Part shown: piece by piece, positions 5,946 through 12,308 of the stretch
Layout: each line of letters opens with the position of its first letter
How positions within the stretch are numbered: position 1 is the stretch's first letter
Source: Candidatus Aminicenantota bacterium
GTDB lineage: Bacteria > Acidobacteriota > Aminicenantia > UBA2199
DNA: 12,308 bases
Assembly (NCBI GenBank): GCA_020355945.1
Contig: CP070627.1
Span: forward strand, 5,487,490-5,499,797
Reading direction: 5' to 3'
Translations under genes and position numbers: made by a program
Notes under the pieces: model-generated
What the model was told of the DNA's origin: nothing
Databases searched by the model: none
What the model saw: the letters and a program-made list of their open reading frames with translations, nothing else

Positions 5946-5972
5946 GTTATAATATTTAACCTCCACCCCTAT

Positions 5973-6001
5973 AGAATAACGATTTCAGCAAAAAAAGTCA
6001 A
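5973..6001 (-). promoter_or_regulatory. Promoter of the unknown 133-aa gene
   Basis: On the minus strand TTGACT (6001-5996, 5 of 6), a 17-bp spacer and TATTCT (5978-5973, 4 of 6) place a start site near 5966. It lies in the 64-bp gap after the racemase stop codon, so the small gene probably has its own transcript. Confidence 0.45.
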
Positions 6002-6009
6002 CCGTTGAT

Positions 6010-6750
6010 CTACTTATTTTCACCTTTTGTGATTTTTTTACCTTCGATTGTGTCGTACCCGGATTTCCGCAGGCTTTCCCGGGCTAGAATTCGCAGCGGG
6101 TTAATAAACGGAACCTCCATATCGGATTGGTTTATCACCAGGGGAATTTCAGTGCATCCGCCAATAACTGCCTCGGCCTTGTCCCGGATGAGTTGTTGGA
6201 GGATCTGGAGTATCATTCTTTTGGGATGCTTTTTACAGCCGGCTTTGATCCCTTCTCTTTGATACAGGGCTTTCATTAATAAATGCTGGTTTTCATCGTT
6301 AGGAACGACAAGCTCTACCCCATTTTTGTGGAAAAGTTCCTGGAACAGCCCGGTTTGAACGGTGCCATCGGTGGCCAGCAGCCCAATTTTTTTCAGGCTG
6401 CCTAATTCTCGTTTCACGTAAGCGAGCGCCTCTTCCAGGAGATGGAGAAAGGGAATAGAAATATGTTTTACAATTTCTTTATAGAAATAATGGGCTGTTA
6501 CACAGGGCATCAGGATAAGATCAACCCCTGCCTTTTCCAGGAATACTGCCCCTTCAATCAAAAATGGCAGGGGGGAAGGACCTTCCCCGATAATAGCGGA
6601 TGTCCGGTCGGGAATTTTGGGATTATTGAATACAACAATAGGGATATGATCCTGGTCTTTTTCGGCCCTGGTCAATTTCACGATAAGGTGAAACAAATAA
6701 ATGGTAGCTTCCGGGCCCATCCCACCAAGAATACCAATCGTTTTACTCAT
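6010..6750 (-). CDS. Aspartate/glutamate racemase family protein, 246 aa
   Basis: This cofactor-independent racemase family interconverts L and D amino acids (aspartate or glutamate) using two cysteines as acid and base, in the cytoplasm. The family start IGILGGMGPEAT (5-16) is clear. The first catalytic Cys is C83 in MPCVTAHYF, the second C199 in IGGCTEIPL. Length is normal for the aspartate racemase/YgeA group. One oddity is V84, where most relatives have Asn (CNTAH), next to the active site, so the substrate may differ from aspartate. AAGGAG 7 nt upstream supports the ATG. The gene is divergent from the rodZ-like gene. D-amino acids could feed cell-wall metabolism, but the neighbourhood alone does not prove that. 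Family assignment is firm; substrate is open. Confidence 0.9.
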   Translation of the reverse strand: MSKTIGILGGMGPEATIYLFHLIVKLTRAEKDQDHIPIVVFNNPKIPDRTSAIIGEGPSPLPFLIEGAVFLEKAGVDLILMPCVTAHYFYKEIVKHISIPFLHLLEEALAYVKRELGSLKKIGLLATDGTVQTGLFQELFHKNGVELVVPNDENQHLLMKALYQREGIKAGCKKHPKRMILQILQQLIRDKAEAVIGGCTEIPLVINQSDMEVPFINPLRILARESLRKSGYDTIEGKKITKGENK

Positions 6751-6886
6751 TTATATCTCCTTCATTCTTACTCCTTACTGCGTATGCGCCAAAACGCCAA
6801 AACACCGGGAGACAAATTGTATCATGTTTGCTGCCTCCTGTACAGGTGAATTCCCGGGTTATTTTTTAGAAAAATGATAAATAGAG

Positions 6887-6914
6887 TTGACATATTGTTT
6901 TTAATAATTAAAAT
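6887..6914 (+). promoter_or_regulatory. Promoter of the rodZ-like gene, implying a near-leaderless transcript
   Basis: A perfect -35 TTGACA (6887-6892), a 16-bp spacer and TAAAAT (6909-6914, 5 of 6) end only 7 bases before the ATG at 6922. Transcription would begin at or next to the start codon. No Shine-Dalgarno motif precedes the ATG, in contrast to most genes here. Confidence 0.55.
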
Positions 6915-6921
6915 ATAAGAT

Positions 6922-7689
6922 ATGATAGATTCGGATTTGCACCTAAAAGAATATTCGTTGGGTGAAGCACTGATGCGTGAGCGGAAGAAAAAGAACATTC
7001 CCCTGGAAGAAATTTCCAAACGCACCAATATTAATTTAAAATCCCTCCAGGCACTGGAAGATGAGGAATTTCACCGCATCCCGGGAGCGTTCTATTTGAA
7101 AAACTATATCAAAAGTTACTTAAGGGCCATTGGCAGCGATGAAAGAACTTTTTTTCAGACCCACGACAAAGCCTTCAGGAATGTCCGGTTGGGTCCACGG
7201 GAAAAGAGCAAGGCTTATTACTCCAGGTTAAGATATTCGCGGTTTAAGAAGAAAAATGTTTTCTTCAGTGTATTTCTTTTTCTTGTTTTGTTTGCCATTG
7301 TTTTTGCTGTCCTGTACCTGGGAAGACACAATATCTTCAGTCCGTCTGCGGAGGTGAACTGGACCGCGGTTCCCCTGGCTCCCTTTACTAAAGCCAAACT
7401 GTTTAGTATCGATTACTGGCCGGTCCGGGTGGATATTGAGTTCCTGGATAACTGTTGGCTGCAGGTGCACCGGGGGCGCCAGGAATCCAAAAAGAAAATC
7501 CTCGAACAAGTATATCAAAAAGGAGACAACGTTAAAATAAACGGCTATGAGCTCCATTTTTTTATAGGGAACCCATCCGCGGTTCGATTTCATTTGAATA
7601 ACAAGGAAGTAACGGTTTTAAAGAATAAGTCACGGGCAGGACGAATAACCATTACTCCAGGGAAGGTAAAGGAAATACCAGGGCAATGA
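6922..7689 (+). CDS. rodZ: RodZ-like cell-shape protein, 255 aa
   Basis: RodZ proteins link the MreB cytoskeleton to the cell-wall elongation complex at the inner membrane. The order of parts matches. A cytoplasmic HTH_25 domain (about 12-72: SLGEALMRERKKKNIPLEEIS, then a YLKNYIKSYLRAIG helix) leads to a basic juxtamembrane stretch (90-112), one TM helix (about 112-133, N-in) and a periplasmic domain of the DUF4115 type (about 168-250), with DNCWLQVHRG and a core reading LHFFIGNPSAVRFHLNN. The first ATG is kept because the HTH fold needs the residues before M18. It lacks a ribosome binding site and appears leaderless. The stop overlaps the next gene by 4 bp (ATGA), so the two are translationally coupled. 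Some HTH-plus-DUF4115 proteins are only RodZ-like, and no mreB is in view. Confidence 0.85.
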   Translation: MIDSDLHLKEYSLGEALMRERKKKNIPLEEISKRTNINLKSLQALEDEEFHRIPGAFYLKNYIKSYLRAIGSDERTFFQTHDKAFRNVRLGPREKSKAYYSRLRYSRFKKKNVFFSVFLFLVLFAIVFAVLYLGRHNIFSPSAEVNWTAVPLAPFTKAKLFSIDYWPVRVDIEFLDNCWLQVHRGRQESKKKILEQVYQKGDNVKINGYELHFFIGNPSAVRFHLNNKEVTVLKNKSRAGRITITPGKVKEIPGQ

Positions 7690-8783
7690 CACAACACCAA
7701 TTGGTTTCTAAAAATCCCATTGTCAGGAAAATCGTGTCGGGCGAAGCAAAGCCGGAAATGCTGGATTTATTGATTGCAAAGCAATTGCCCTTCACAGAGG
7801 AAGAATATCTGGAAAGCCTGGTTTTTGTGATAAAAGATGAACGGTTGAAATCCGGGGCAATGGAACAGCTAAAAAACATCCCTGGGAGCACGAAATCGAA
7901 TTATATCGAAAAGAGCCACGCCAATCACCGGGCGGCCTATTTTATTATACTGGAGGCATTGAGTCGGAAAAACAGTAACCTGGTGGCAAAGGCCATTCTC
8001 AACCAGGCACTGCCTTATGAATTCCTGGTAAAGATTGCGGAAAAAGCCGATGCTTCCCAACTGGAATTGTTACTGGACAACCAGATCAAACTGATTGCTT
8101 ACCCGGAGATTATGGAGGTGATGGAGAAAAACCCCAAAATCACAAATTATATCAAAGGAAAAATAAAAGAAATCAGGGAATTCTATTTGCTGGAAGATAA
8201 GGCTGAGGAGATACCAGCGGAAGAGGTGTTGGAAGATGTGAAAGAGGTCATTGTCCGGGAACAACAACAGAAGCAGGAAGAGGGAATGGAGACGGAGGAA
8301 AAAGAAGAGGAGGAAGAAGAATTGGGTGACCTCCGGGATGATGTGCTGGAAGAAAAAGCCCTGACCACTCTCCAGGAGATCAACAACATGAGCATTTCCG
8401 ATCGTATTAAACTGGCGTTTACCGGTGCCAAAACTCATCGCATGATCCTGGTCAAAGACCCCAATAAAATGGTGGCGTTGTCGGTGTTGGAGAGTCCCAA
8501 AATCACCATCGATGAAGTGGTCATATTGGCAAAAAACAAAAGCATTGCCACTGATATCATTGGCAGGGTGGCAAGAAATAGGGAGTGGATCAAAAATTAT
8601 TCCGTTATCGTAGAATTGGTGCAGAACCCCAAAACCCCGGTAAAAAGCGCCCTGTCATTTATCAACCGGCTTCACCTCAGGGATTTGAAGTTGTTAAGCC
8701 ATAATAAAAATACCAACCCGGTGATCCGAGAATTTGCCGCCAATTTATTTAGCCAACGAGTAAGAACGGTAAAAAAGAAATAA
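7686..8783 (+). CDS. HEAT-like helical repeat protein with acidic linker, 365 aa
   Basis: No signal peptide or membrane segment is present. The N-terminal part (1-165) consists of short helix pairs reminiscent of HEAT/DUF2336-type repeats (LLIAKQLPFTEEEYLESLVF, then VIKDERLKSGAMEQL). A low-complexity acidic linker rich in Glu and Gln spans about 172-223. A second helical domain (about 235-360) contains motifs such as SISDRIKLAFTGAKTHRMIL, NPKTPVKSALSFINRL and a final HLRDLKLLSHNKNTNPVIREFA. I recall similar C-terminal domains in acidobacterial and deltaproteobacterial hypothetical proteins, but function is unknown. Start overlap (ATGA) with the rodZ-like gene indicates coupled translation, so it may act with the elongation machinery as a protein-binding scaffold. 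Only 2 bp separate it from the convergent GGDEF gene. Confidence 0.8.
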   Translation: MTQHQLVSKNPIVRKIVSGEAKPEMLDLLIAKQLPFTEEEYLESLVFVIKDERLKSGAMEQLKNIPGSTKSNYIEKSHANHRAAYFIILEALSRKNSNLVAKAILNQALPYEFLVKIAEKADASQLELLLDNQIKLIAYPEIMEVMEKNPKITNYIKGKIKEIREFYLLEDKAEEIPAEEVLEDVKEVIVREQQQKQEEGMETEEKEEEEEELGDLRDDVLEEKALTTLQEINNMSISDRIKLAFTGAKTHRMILVKDPNKMVALSVLESPKITIDEVVILAKNKSIATDIIGRVARNREWIKNYSVIVELVQNPKTPVKSALSFINRLHLRDLKLLSHNKNTNPVIREFAANLFSQRVRTVKKK

Positions 8784-8785
8784 GA

Positions 8786-9967
8786 CTATTCTTCCTCTTC
8801 CAGGTCTTCACTATAGATAACGCTTTTATTTCTGCCGGTCTTTTTGGCACAGTAGAGGGCTTTGTCGGCGCGATCCAGTAGTATTTCCACGTTATCACCG
8901 TGTTCCGGGAAGCTGGAAATTCCCAGGGAGAGGGTTATTTTCCCCGAAGGTTGATGTTGTCTTCCCTCAAAGGGTTCTTCTTCCACCACTTCCCTCAGTC
9001 GGTCAGCAGCCAGAAATGCTCCTACTTTATCGGATTTGGGAAGGATAATCACAAATTCATCCCCTCCATATTTAGCCAGCACGTCGGAGGAGCGGAACAC
9101 CCGCTTCATGATTCCCCCGATTTGCCGCAGCACTTCAGAGCCCATGAGATGACCGTTATGATCATTGTAATCCTTAAAATAGTCCACATCAAACATAATA
9201 ATAGAAAAAGGTGTTTGATACCGTTTGGACTTACTCAACTGCAGTCGAAACAGTAAAAAGAAATGGGTCTGGTTGTACAGGTTGGTGAGCCCGTCGGTAA
9301 CCGACATTTCCCGGGTCTTTTGCAGCAGGTCCCGGATTTTCTTTTCATTTTGCCTTAGATTTTTGGATAAATAGGCGGAAATGAAGTAGGTAAAAAATAA
9401 AATCACGTTAAAGGCAATCAACGTGGCTAATTTTTTGGGAGAAAAAATTAACACTTCATTGGTAAAATAAATCACCACCACCAGGGCCATAGCAGTGATG
9501 GTATTTTTTATGGCTTTTTGGTGATGGATCAGGAAGGTGGCCTCCATGATATAGAAAATAAACAGGACCAGGACCGGGCTTTCAAAACCATCGGAAAAAA
9601 ACACCAGCAGGGAAAGCACCACCAGGTCAAAATCCAATTGCAGCGAGGCCATGGTGGTATATAATGAGTGGTCTTTTTTTTCTGAGGGGAATTTCAATCC
9701 CCGTTTCAGCGCTAACATAAAAATGATATTTCCCAGGGCTGACAGCCCCAGGATCAGCCCCAGGATTCGATGACGGATAGATATGTCACCGGAAATATAA
9801 TTGTAGGTGACAAAAAACAGCAGGATAAAGAACGTGTATATCCACCGCACCCTGATTAGCCAGCGGTTTTTTCCTATCATCAATTCGATGGCCATACTTT
9901 CGGGGTCCTTTAAAGCCATAAATTCGTCATCTTCATCGGACCATCTTTTTAACTTTTCGTCTTGCAT
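8786..9967 (-). CDS. Six-TM GGDEF cyclase, candidate Hypr-type (cGAMP-forming), 393 aa
   Basis: GGDEF domains join two NTPs into a cyclic dinucleotide signal. Numbering from ATG at 9967, six TM segments lie at about 40-60, 69-88, 110-124, 130-148, 156-171 and 180-200, a MASE-like membrane sensor of unknown ligand, followed by a short coiled stalk (KNLRQNEKKIRDLLQ) and the GGDEF domain (about 220-385). Visible motifs are DGLTNLYN, metal-binding FDVD (259-262), YGGDEF (G301-F305) and the inhibitory I-site RSSD (292-295), five residues before it. N268 is kept, but the guanine-contacting Asp of GHxxGD is Ser277 (GHLMGS). This change marks Hypr GGDEFs such as Geobacter GacA, which make 3',3'-cGAMP. 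The frame also extends to a TTG at 10003, but that codon overlaps a -35 box, so the ATG is preferred. It is divergent from sdhC. The GGDEF family call is very firm; the product is inferred. Confidence 0.92.
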   Translation of the reverse strand: MQDEKLKRWSDEDDEFMALKDPESMAIELMIGKNRWLIRVRWIYTFFILLFFVTYNYISGDISIRHRILGLILGLSALGNIIFMLALKRGLKFPSEKKDHSLYTTMASLQLDFDLVVLSLLVFFSDGFESPVLVLFIFYIMEATFLIHHQKAIKNTITAMALVVVIYFTNEVLIFSPKKLATLIAFNVILFFTYFISAYLSKNLRQNEKKIRDLLQKTREMSVTDGLTNLYNQTHFFLLFRLQLSKSKRYQTPFSIIMFDVDYFKDYNDHNGHLMGSEVLRQIGGIMKRVFRSSDVLAKYGGDEFVIILPKSDKVGAFLAADRLREVVEEEPFEGRQHQPSGKITLSLGISSFPEHGDNVEILLDRADKALYCAKKTGRNKSVIYSEDLEEEE

Positions 9968-9974
9968 ACCTAAT

Positions 9975-10003
9975 AAAATAGTTTTTTTTAAAAAAAAAGT
10001 CAA
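9975..10003 (-). promoter_or_regulatory. Promoter of the GGDEF gene, near-leaderless
   Basis: TTGACT (10003-9998), a 17-bp spacer of T and A tracts and TATTTT (9980-9975, 4 of 6) end 7 bases before the ATG at 9967. Only a short AGG precedes that ATG. Transcript and protein start would nearly coincide, as at the rodZ-like gene. Confidence 0.4.
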
Positions 10004-10011
10004 ATGAAATG

Positions 10012-10040
10012 TTGCAGTATTCTCGATAAAATAATAAAAT
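10012..10040 (+). promoter_or_regulatory. Candidate promoter of the sdh operon
   Basis: TTGCAG (10012-10017), a 17-bp spacer and TAAAAT (10035-10040, 5 of 6) give a start near 10047 and a leader of about 46 nt with an AAGGAGG site. It lies almost back to back with the GGDEF promoter, so a regulator bound between them could affect both. Confidence 0.35.
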
Positions 10041-10092
10041 ACAATTTCAATCCGTTCTAAAAATTTAAAATTTAACGTTTTAAAGGAGGATC

Positions 10093-10473
10093 ATGGTGTA
10101 TAAGAGAACAAGATTTTTCGACCTAAACTACTACAAGTTTATCGGTTCCTGGGCATGGATCCTGCATCGGTTGTCAGGGCTGGCATTGATATTTTATCTC
10201 ACCCTGCACATCTGGGTGATCAACACGTTAACCATGGGACCTGAAAAGTTTGACAGTGTGACGAAATTCCTTAGTTCACCCCTATTTAAGCTTCTTGAGG
10301 TTGGGTTATGGGGGGTTATCCTCTACCATGCCTTTAACGGGGTTAGGGTTGTGATTGTTGATTTTTTCAAAGGCTCCCTGGTTCACAAGAAATTGTTCCT
10401 GGTACTCATTGCCATTGCTTTTGTCCTGTGGGCCGCTGGAAGTTACCTGTTGATTTCACATATTCAATGGTGA
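10093..10473 (+). CDS. sdhC: Succinate dehydrogenase cytochrome b subunit SdhC, 126 aa
   Basis: This is a membrane anchor of complex II that carries heme b and passes electrons from succinate oxidation to quinone. Three TM helices are visible (about 18-45, 64-90 and 99-122). The family signature LHRLSG (H25, R26, S28) corresponds to the quinone-site Ser/Arg region of E. coli SdhC. LYHAFNGVRVVIVDFF at 77-92 carries H79, the expected heme ligand. Another His (H39) lies in TM1. Length matches the E. coli-type two-anchor enzyme rather than the longer single-subunit type. AAGGAGG ends 3 nt before the ATG and 6 nt before an in-frame GTG at codon 2, so either could initiate. It is the first gene of sdhC-sdhD-sdhA. 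Confidence 0.93.
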   Translation: MVYKRTRFFDLNYYKFIGSWAWILHRLSGLALIFYLTLHIWVINTLTMGPEKFDSVTKFLSSPLFKLLEVGLWGVILYHAFNGVRVVIVDFFKGSLVHKKLFLVLIAIAFVLWAAGSYLLISHIQW

Positions 10474-10499
10474 GAATGACCGGAACACAGGAGGCAATC

Positions 10500-10874
10500 A
10501 TGAAAAAGAGTTTCAAAGAGACATCAAAAGCAGGGGCAATTGCCTGGTTATTACAGCGGGTGACTGCAGTTATACTTTTTATTATCGTGATTTATCATTT
10601 TGTTTATTATCACTTTATCATTCAAGGGGTGTATTCGTGGAAAGAAGTGGCAGCCAGGATGCAGTCTCCCTGGTTCAACCTCCTCCAGTTTGTATTCCTG
10701 GTTACAGCCTTGTATCATGGATTAAACGGTATATGGATGGTGACAGAGGACTATATCCACGGTAAAATTTGGAGAATGATTATTTTCAGTTTGATTCTTA
10801 TTTTGGGATTGGCACTGTTTTTTGTCGGGATACTAACCATTTTTAAGACCCAGGCTGTTAAATTAGGAGTGTAA
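10500..10874 (+). CDS. sdhD: Succinate dehydrogenase membrane anchor subunit SdhD, 124 aa
   Basis: This is the second membrane anchor of complex II, forming the quinone and heme b pocket with SdhC. Three TM helices lie at about 13-40, 57-81 and 91-115. [12 protein letters not shown] includes the conserved Arg (R20). [18 protein letters not shown] holds H73, the likely heme-site His, and D84-Y85, which match the Asp-Tyr pair of the E. coli SdhD quinone pocket. The start at 10500 is chosen because GGAGG lies 5 nt upstream; the frame is open further upstream but overlaps sdhC. SdhC and SdhD resemble each other around the HxxNG motif, as expected from their related folds. It lies 26 bp after sdhC, and sdhA begins 2 bp after its stop. 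Confidence 0.9.
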   Translation: MKKSFKETSKAGAIAWLLQRVTAVILFIIVIYHFVYYHFIIQGVYSWKEVAARMQSPWFNLLQFVFLVTALYHGLNGIWMVTEDYIHGKIWRMIIFSLILILGLALFFVGILTIFKTQAVKLGV

Positions 10875-10876
10875 AA

Positions 10877-12308
10877 ATGAAGCCAGAGGAAGCAAAATAT
10901 TATCATAAAATAGACGCAGTAGTGGTAGGCTCAGGATTGGCGGGTTTAATGGCTGCGCTTAAAATTGCCCAAAAAGGGCACCAGGCGGCGATAATCACCA
11001 AGGTATATCCCACTCGATCTCATTCCGGTGCAGCCCAGGGAGGTATTGCCGCTGCGCTGGCCAATGTTGCCAAAGATTCGCTGGACCTGCACATGTTCGA
11101 CACGATCAAGGGCAGCGACTACCTGGGAGACCAGGATGTGATTGAATTCTTTGTAGCCGAAGCAGTCAAAACCGTGTATGAGTTTGAGCACATGGGGGTT
11201 CCTTTTTCCAGGACAAAGGACGGCCGTATCAATCAACGGCCCTTTGGCGGTCACAGCTCTCCCCGGGCCTGTTTTTCAGCAGACATTACCGGTCATGTCC
11301 TGCTTCATACCCTGTATGAGCAGTGTGTCAAGCATCGCGTTCATTTCTTCAACGAATTCCAGGTATTTTCGTTATTAATCGAGGATGATATTGCCCGGGG
11401 TGTGGTGGCCTGGGATATTCGCAGCGGTGGTTTGCATACGTTCCACAGCAAAGCGGTGTTGTTGGCCTCCGGCGGCTATGGCCGGGCGTTTAAAATTACC
11501 TCCAACGCTCATGCCAATACCGGCGACGCATTGGCATTGGTACTGGAATGCGGACTGCCGCTGGAGGATATGGAATTCGTGCAATTCCATCCTACTGGCC
11601 TGTACAAGCATGGAATTTTACTCTCCGAAGCGGCCCGGGGTGAAGGCGCTCATATTACTAACGATAAAGGGGAGCGGTTCATGAAAAATTACGCACCGGG
11701 TAAAATGGAACTGGCCCCCCGGGACGTGGTTTCCCGTGCCGAACAGACAGAAATTAACGAAGGTAGGGGGATCGGCGGGAATGATTATGTCCACCTGGAT
11801 TTACGTCCCATTGGTAAGGAGCGTATATTAGAGCGGCTGCCACAGGTGTATGATTTGGCACTTAATTATTTGGGAGTCGATGCCCTGGAAGAGGCGGTTC
11901 CTATTCAGCCTACGGCTCACTATTCCATGGGAGGTATCCCGGCCAACATCAACACTGAAGTGATCAAGGATGCCAAAGGTACAGTAGTGAAGGGGCTTTA
12001 CACGGCAGGTGAAGCCTCCTGCCTGTCTTTGCACGGTGCCAACCGTCTGGGTACCAACTCCTTACAAGGGGCCGCTACTTTCGGTCGTATTGCCGGTATC
12101 AACATCTCCCGATTCATCAAAGAAAGCGGCTATGAAAACTTACCCGCCAACCCGCTGGATATGGCGCAGGGGAAAATCTCCCTACTCATGGAAGGCAGCG
12201 GTAAAGAACGATATGCCGATATCCGGGAAATACTGCAGGAAAATATGACCAAATATGCAGGTGTTTTCAGGAGCCAGGTGGACATGGTGAAATTGAAACA
12301 GATCATCA
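10877..12308 (+). CDS. sdhA: Succinate dehydrogenase flavoprotein subunit SdhA (3' partial)
   Basis: This is the catalytic subunit of complex II, oxidising succinate to fumarate with covalently bound FAD on the cytoplasmic side. The frame is open to the right edge (477 codons, about four-fifths of the usual length). VVGSGLAGL (16-24) is the dinucleotide-binding motif and [11 protein letters not shown] holds His49, the covalent FAD site. Active-site residues are all present: H238 (FHPTG), E251, R287 (PRDVVSRA), H348 (PTAHYSMGG) and R390 ([10 protein letters not shown]). The sequence after GTNS is LQGAATFGR rather than LLDLVVFGR, a minor divergence. Motifs match both SdhA and fumarate reductase FrdA; the two three-TM anchors encoded upstream favour Sdh. 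AGGAG 7 nt upstream fixes the ATG. sdhB (iron-sulfur subunit) is expected beyond the edge. Confidence 0.95.
   Translation, partial: MKPEEAKYYHKIDAVVVGSGLAGLMAALKIAQKGHQAAIITKVYPTRSHSGAAQGGIAAALANVAKDSLDLHMFDTIKGSDYLGDQDVIEFFVAEAVKTVYEFEHMGVPFSRTKDGRINQRPFGGHSSPRACFSADITGHVLLHTLYEQCVKHRVHFFNEFQVFSLLIEDDIARGVVAWDIRSGGLHTFHSKAVLLASGGYGRAFKITSNAHANTGDALALVLECGLPLEDMEFVQFHPTGLYKHGILLSEAARGEGAHITNDKGERFMKNYAPGKMELAPRDVVSRAEQTEINEGRGIGGNDYVHLDLRPIGKERILERLPQVYDLALNYLGVDALEEAVPIQPTAHYSMGGIPANINTEVIKDAKGTVVKGLYTAGEASCLSLHGANRLGTNSLQGAATFGRIAGINISRFIKESGYENLPANPLDMAQGKISLLMEGSGKERYADIREILQENMTKYAGVFRSQVDMVKLKQII

Noticed and set aside
8183..8431. Ser-rich antisense frames opposite the acidic linker of the HEAT-like protein
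   Set aside because: They arise from GAA/GAG-rich codons read in reverse; composition and lack of ribosome sites show they are shadows.
8786..10003. Longer GGDEF start at the TTG codon (10003)
   Set aside because: The extra 12 codons are A/T tracts, the TTG itself fits a -35 box with a 17-bp spaced -10, and no ribosome binding site precedes it.
10004..10092. Possible GEMM (cyclic dinucleotide) riboswitch upstream of sdhC
   Set aside because: The sdh leader is too short and AT-rich and lacks the conserved GEMM core; none was seen in other leaders either.
10428..10499. Upstream extension of the sdhD frame
   Set aside because: It overlaps the sdhC coding sequence, while the ATG at 10500 has a well-spaced GGAGG and gives the normal SdhD N-terminus.

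Overview
This window reads as chromosomal DNA from a Gram-negative-type bacterium: it has a RodZ-like cell-shape protein, a signal peptide, a three-gene succinate dehydrogenase block and strong AGGAGG-type ribosome binding sites. Base composition is moderately AT-rich, with very AT-rich intergenic regions. The RodZ plus HEAT-like gene pair and the general protein style suggest the Acidobacteriota/Aminicenantota or a Desulfobacterota-like lineage. That placement is a low-confidence guess from memory, not a computed assignment.

The left half (about 1-6000) looks accessory or lineage-specific. It holds a ribbon-helix-helix (RHH) protein whose promoter carries four WATTAC-type heptads; an XRE-type regulator followed by an unknown 234-aa protein; a convergent 624-aa ABC-2-type membrane protein whose C-terminal domain looks like an ABC ATPase with every nucleotide-handling motif eroded; a GC-rich nested inverted repeat; a small exported helical protein; a second XRE regulator clearly paralogous to the first, preceded by a perfect 18-bp palindrome; and a small unknown protein.

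The right half (about 6000-12308) looks like core genome. It has an aspartate/glutamate racemase-family enzyme, divergent from a rodZ-like gene that overlaps a HEAT-like gene by 4 bp. Next comes a six-TM GGDEF protein, two bases away and convergent. Divergent from the GGDEF gene is sdhC-sdhD-sdhA, with sdhA running off the right edge; sdhB would be expected next.

The most interesting point is the GGDEF protein. Its GGDEF and RxxD motifs are intact, but the guanine-contacting Asp of the GHxxGD motif is Ser. This is the substitution known from Hypr GGDEF enzymes that make 3',3'-cGAMP. The gene shares its upstream region with the succinate dehydrogenase operon, which raises the possibility of a cGAMP signal near a respiratory locus. 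No tRNA, rRNA, CRISPR array, insertion sequence or recognisable GEMM riboswitch was seen.
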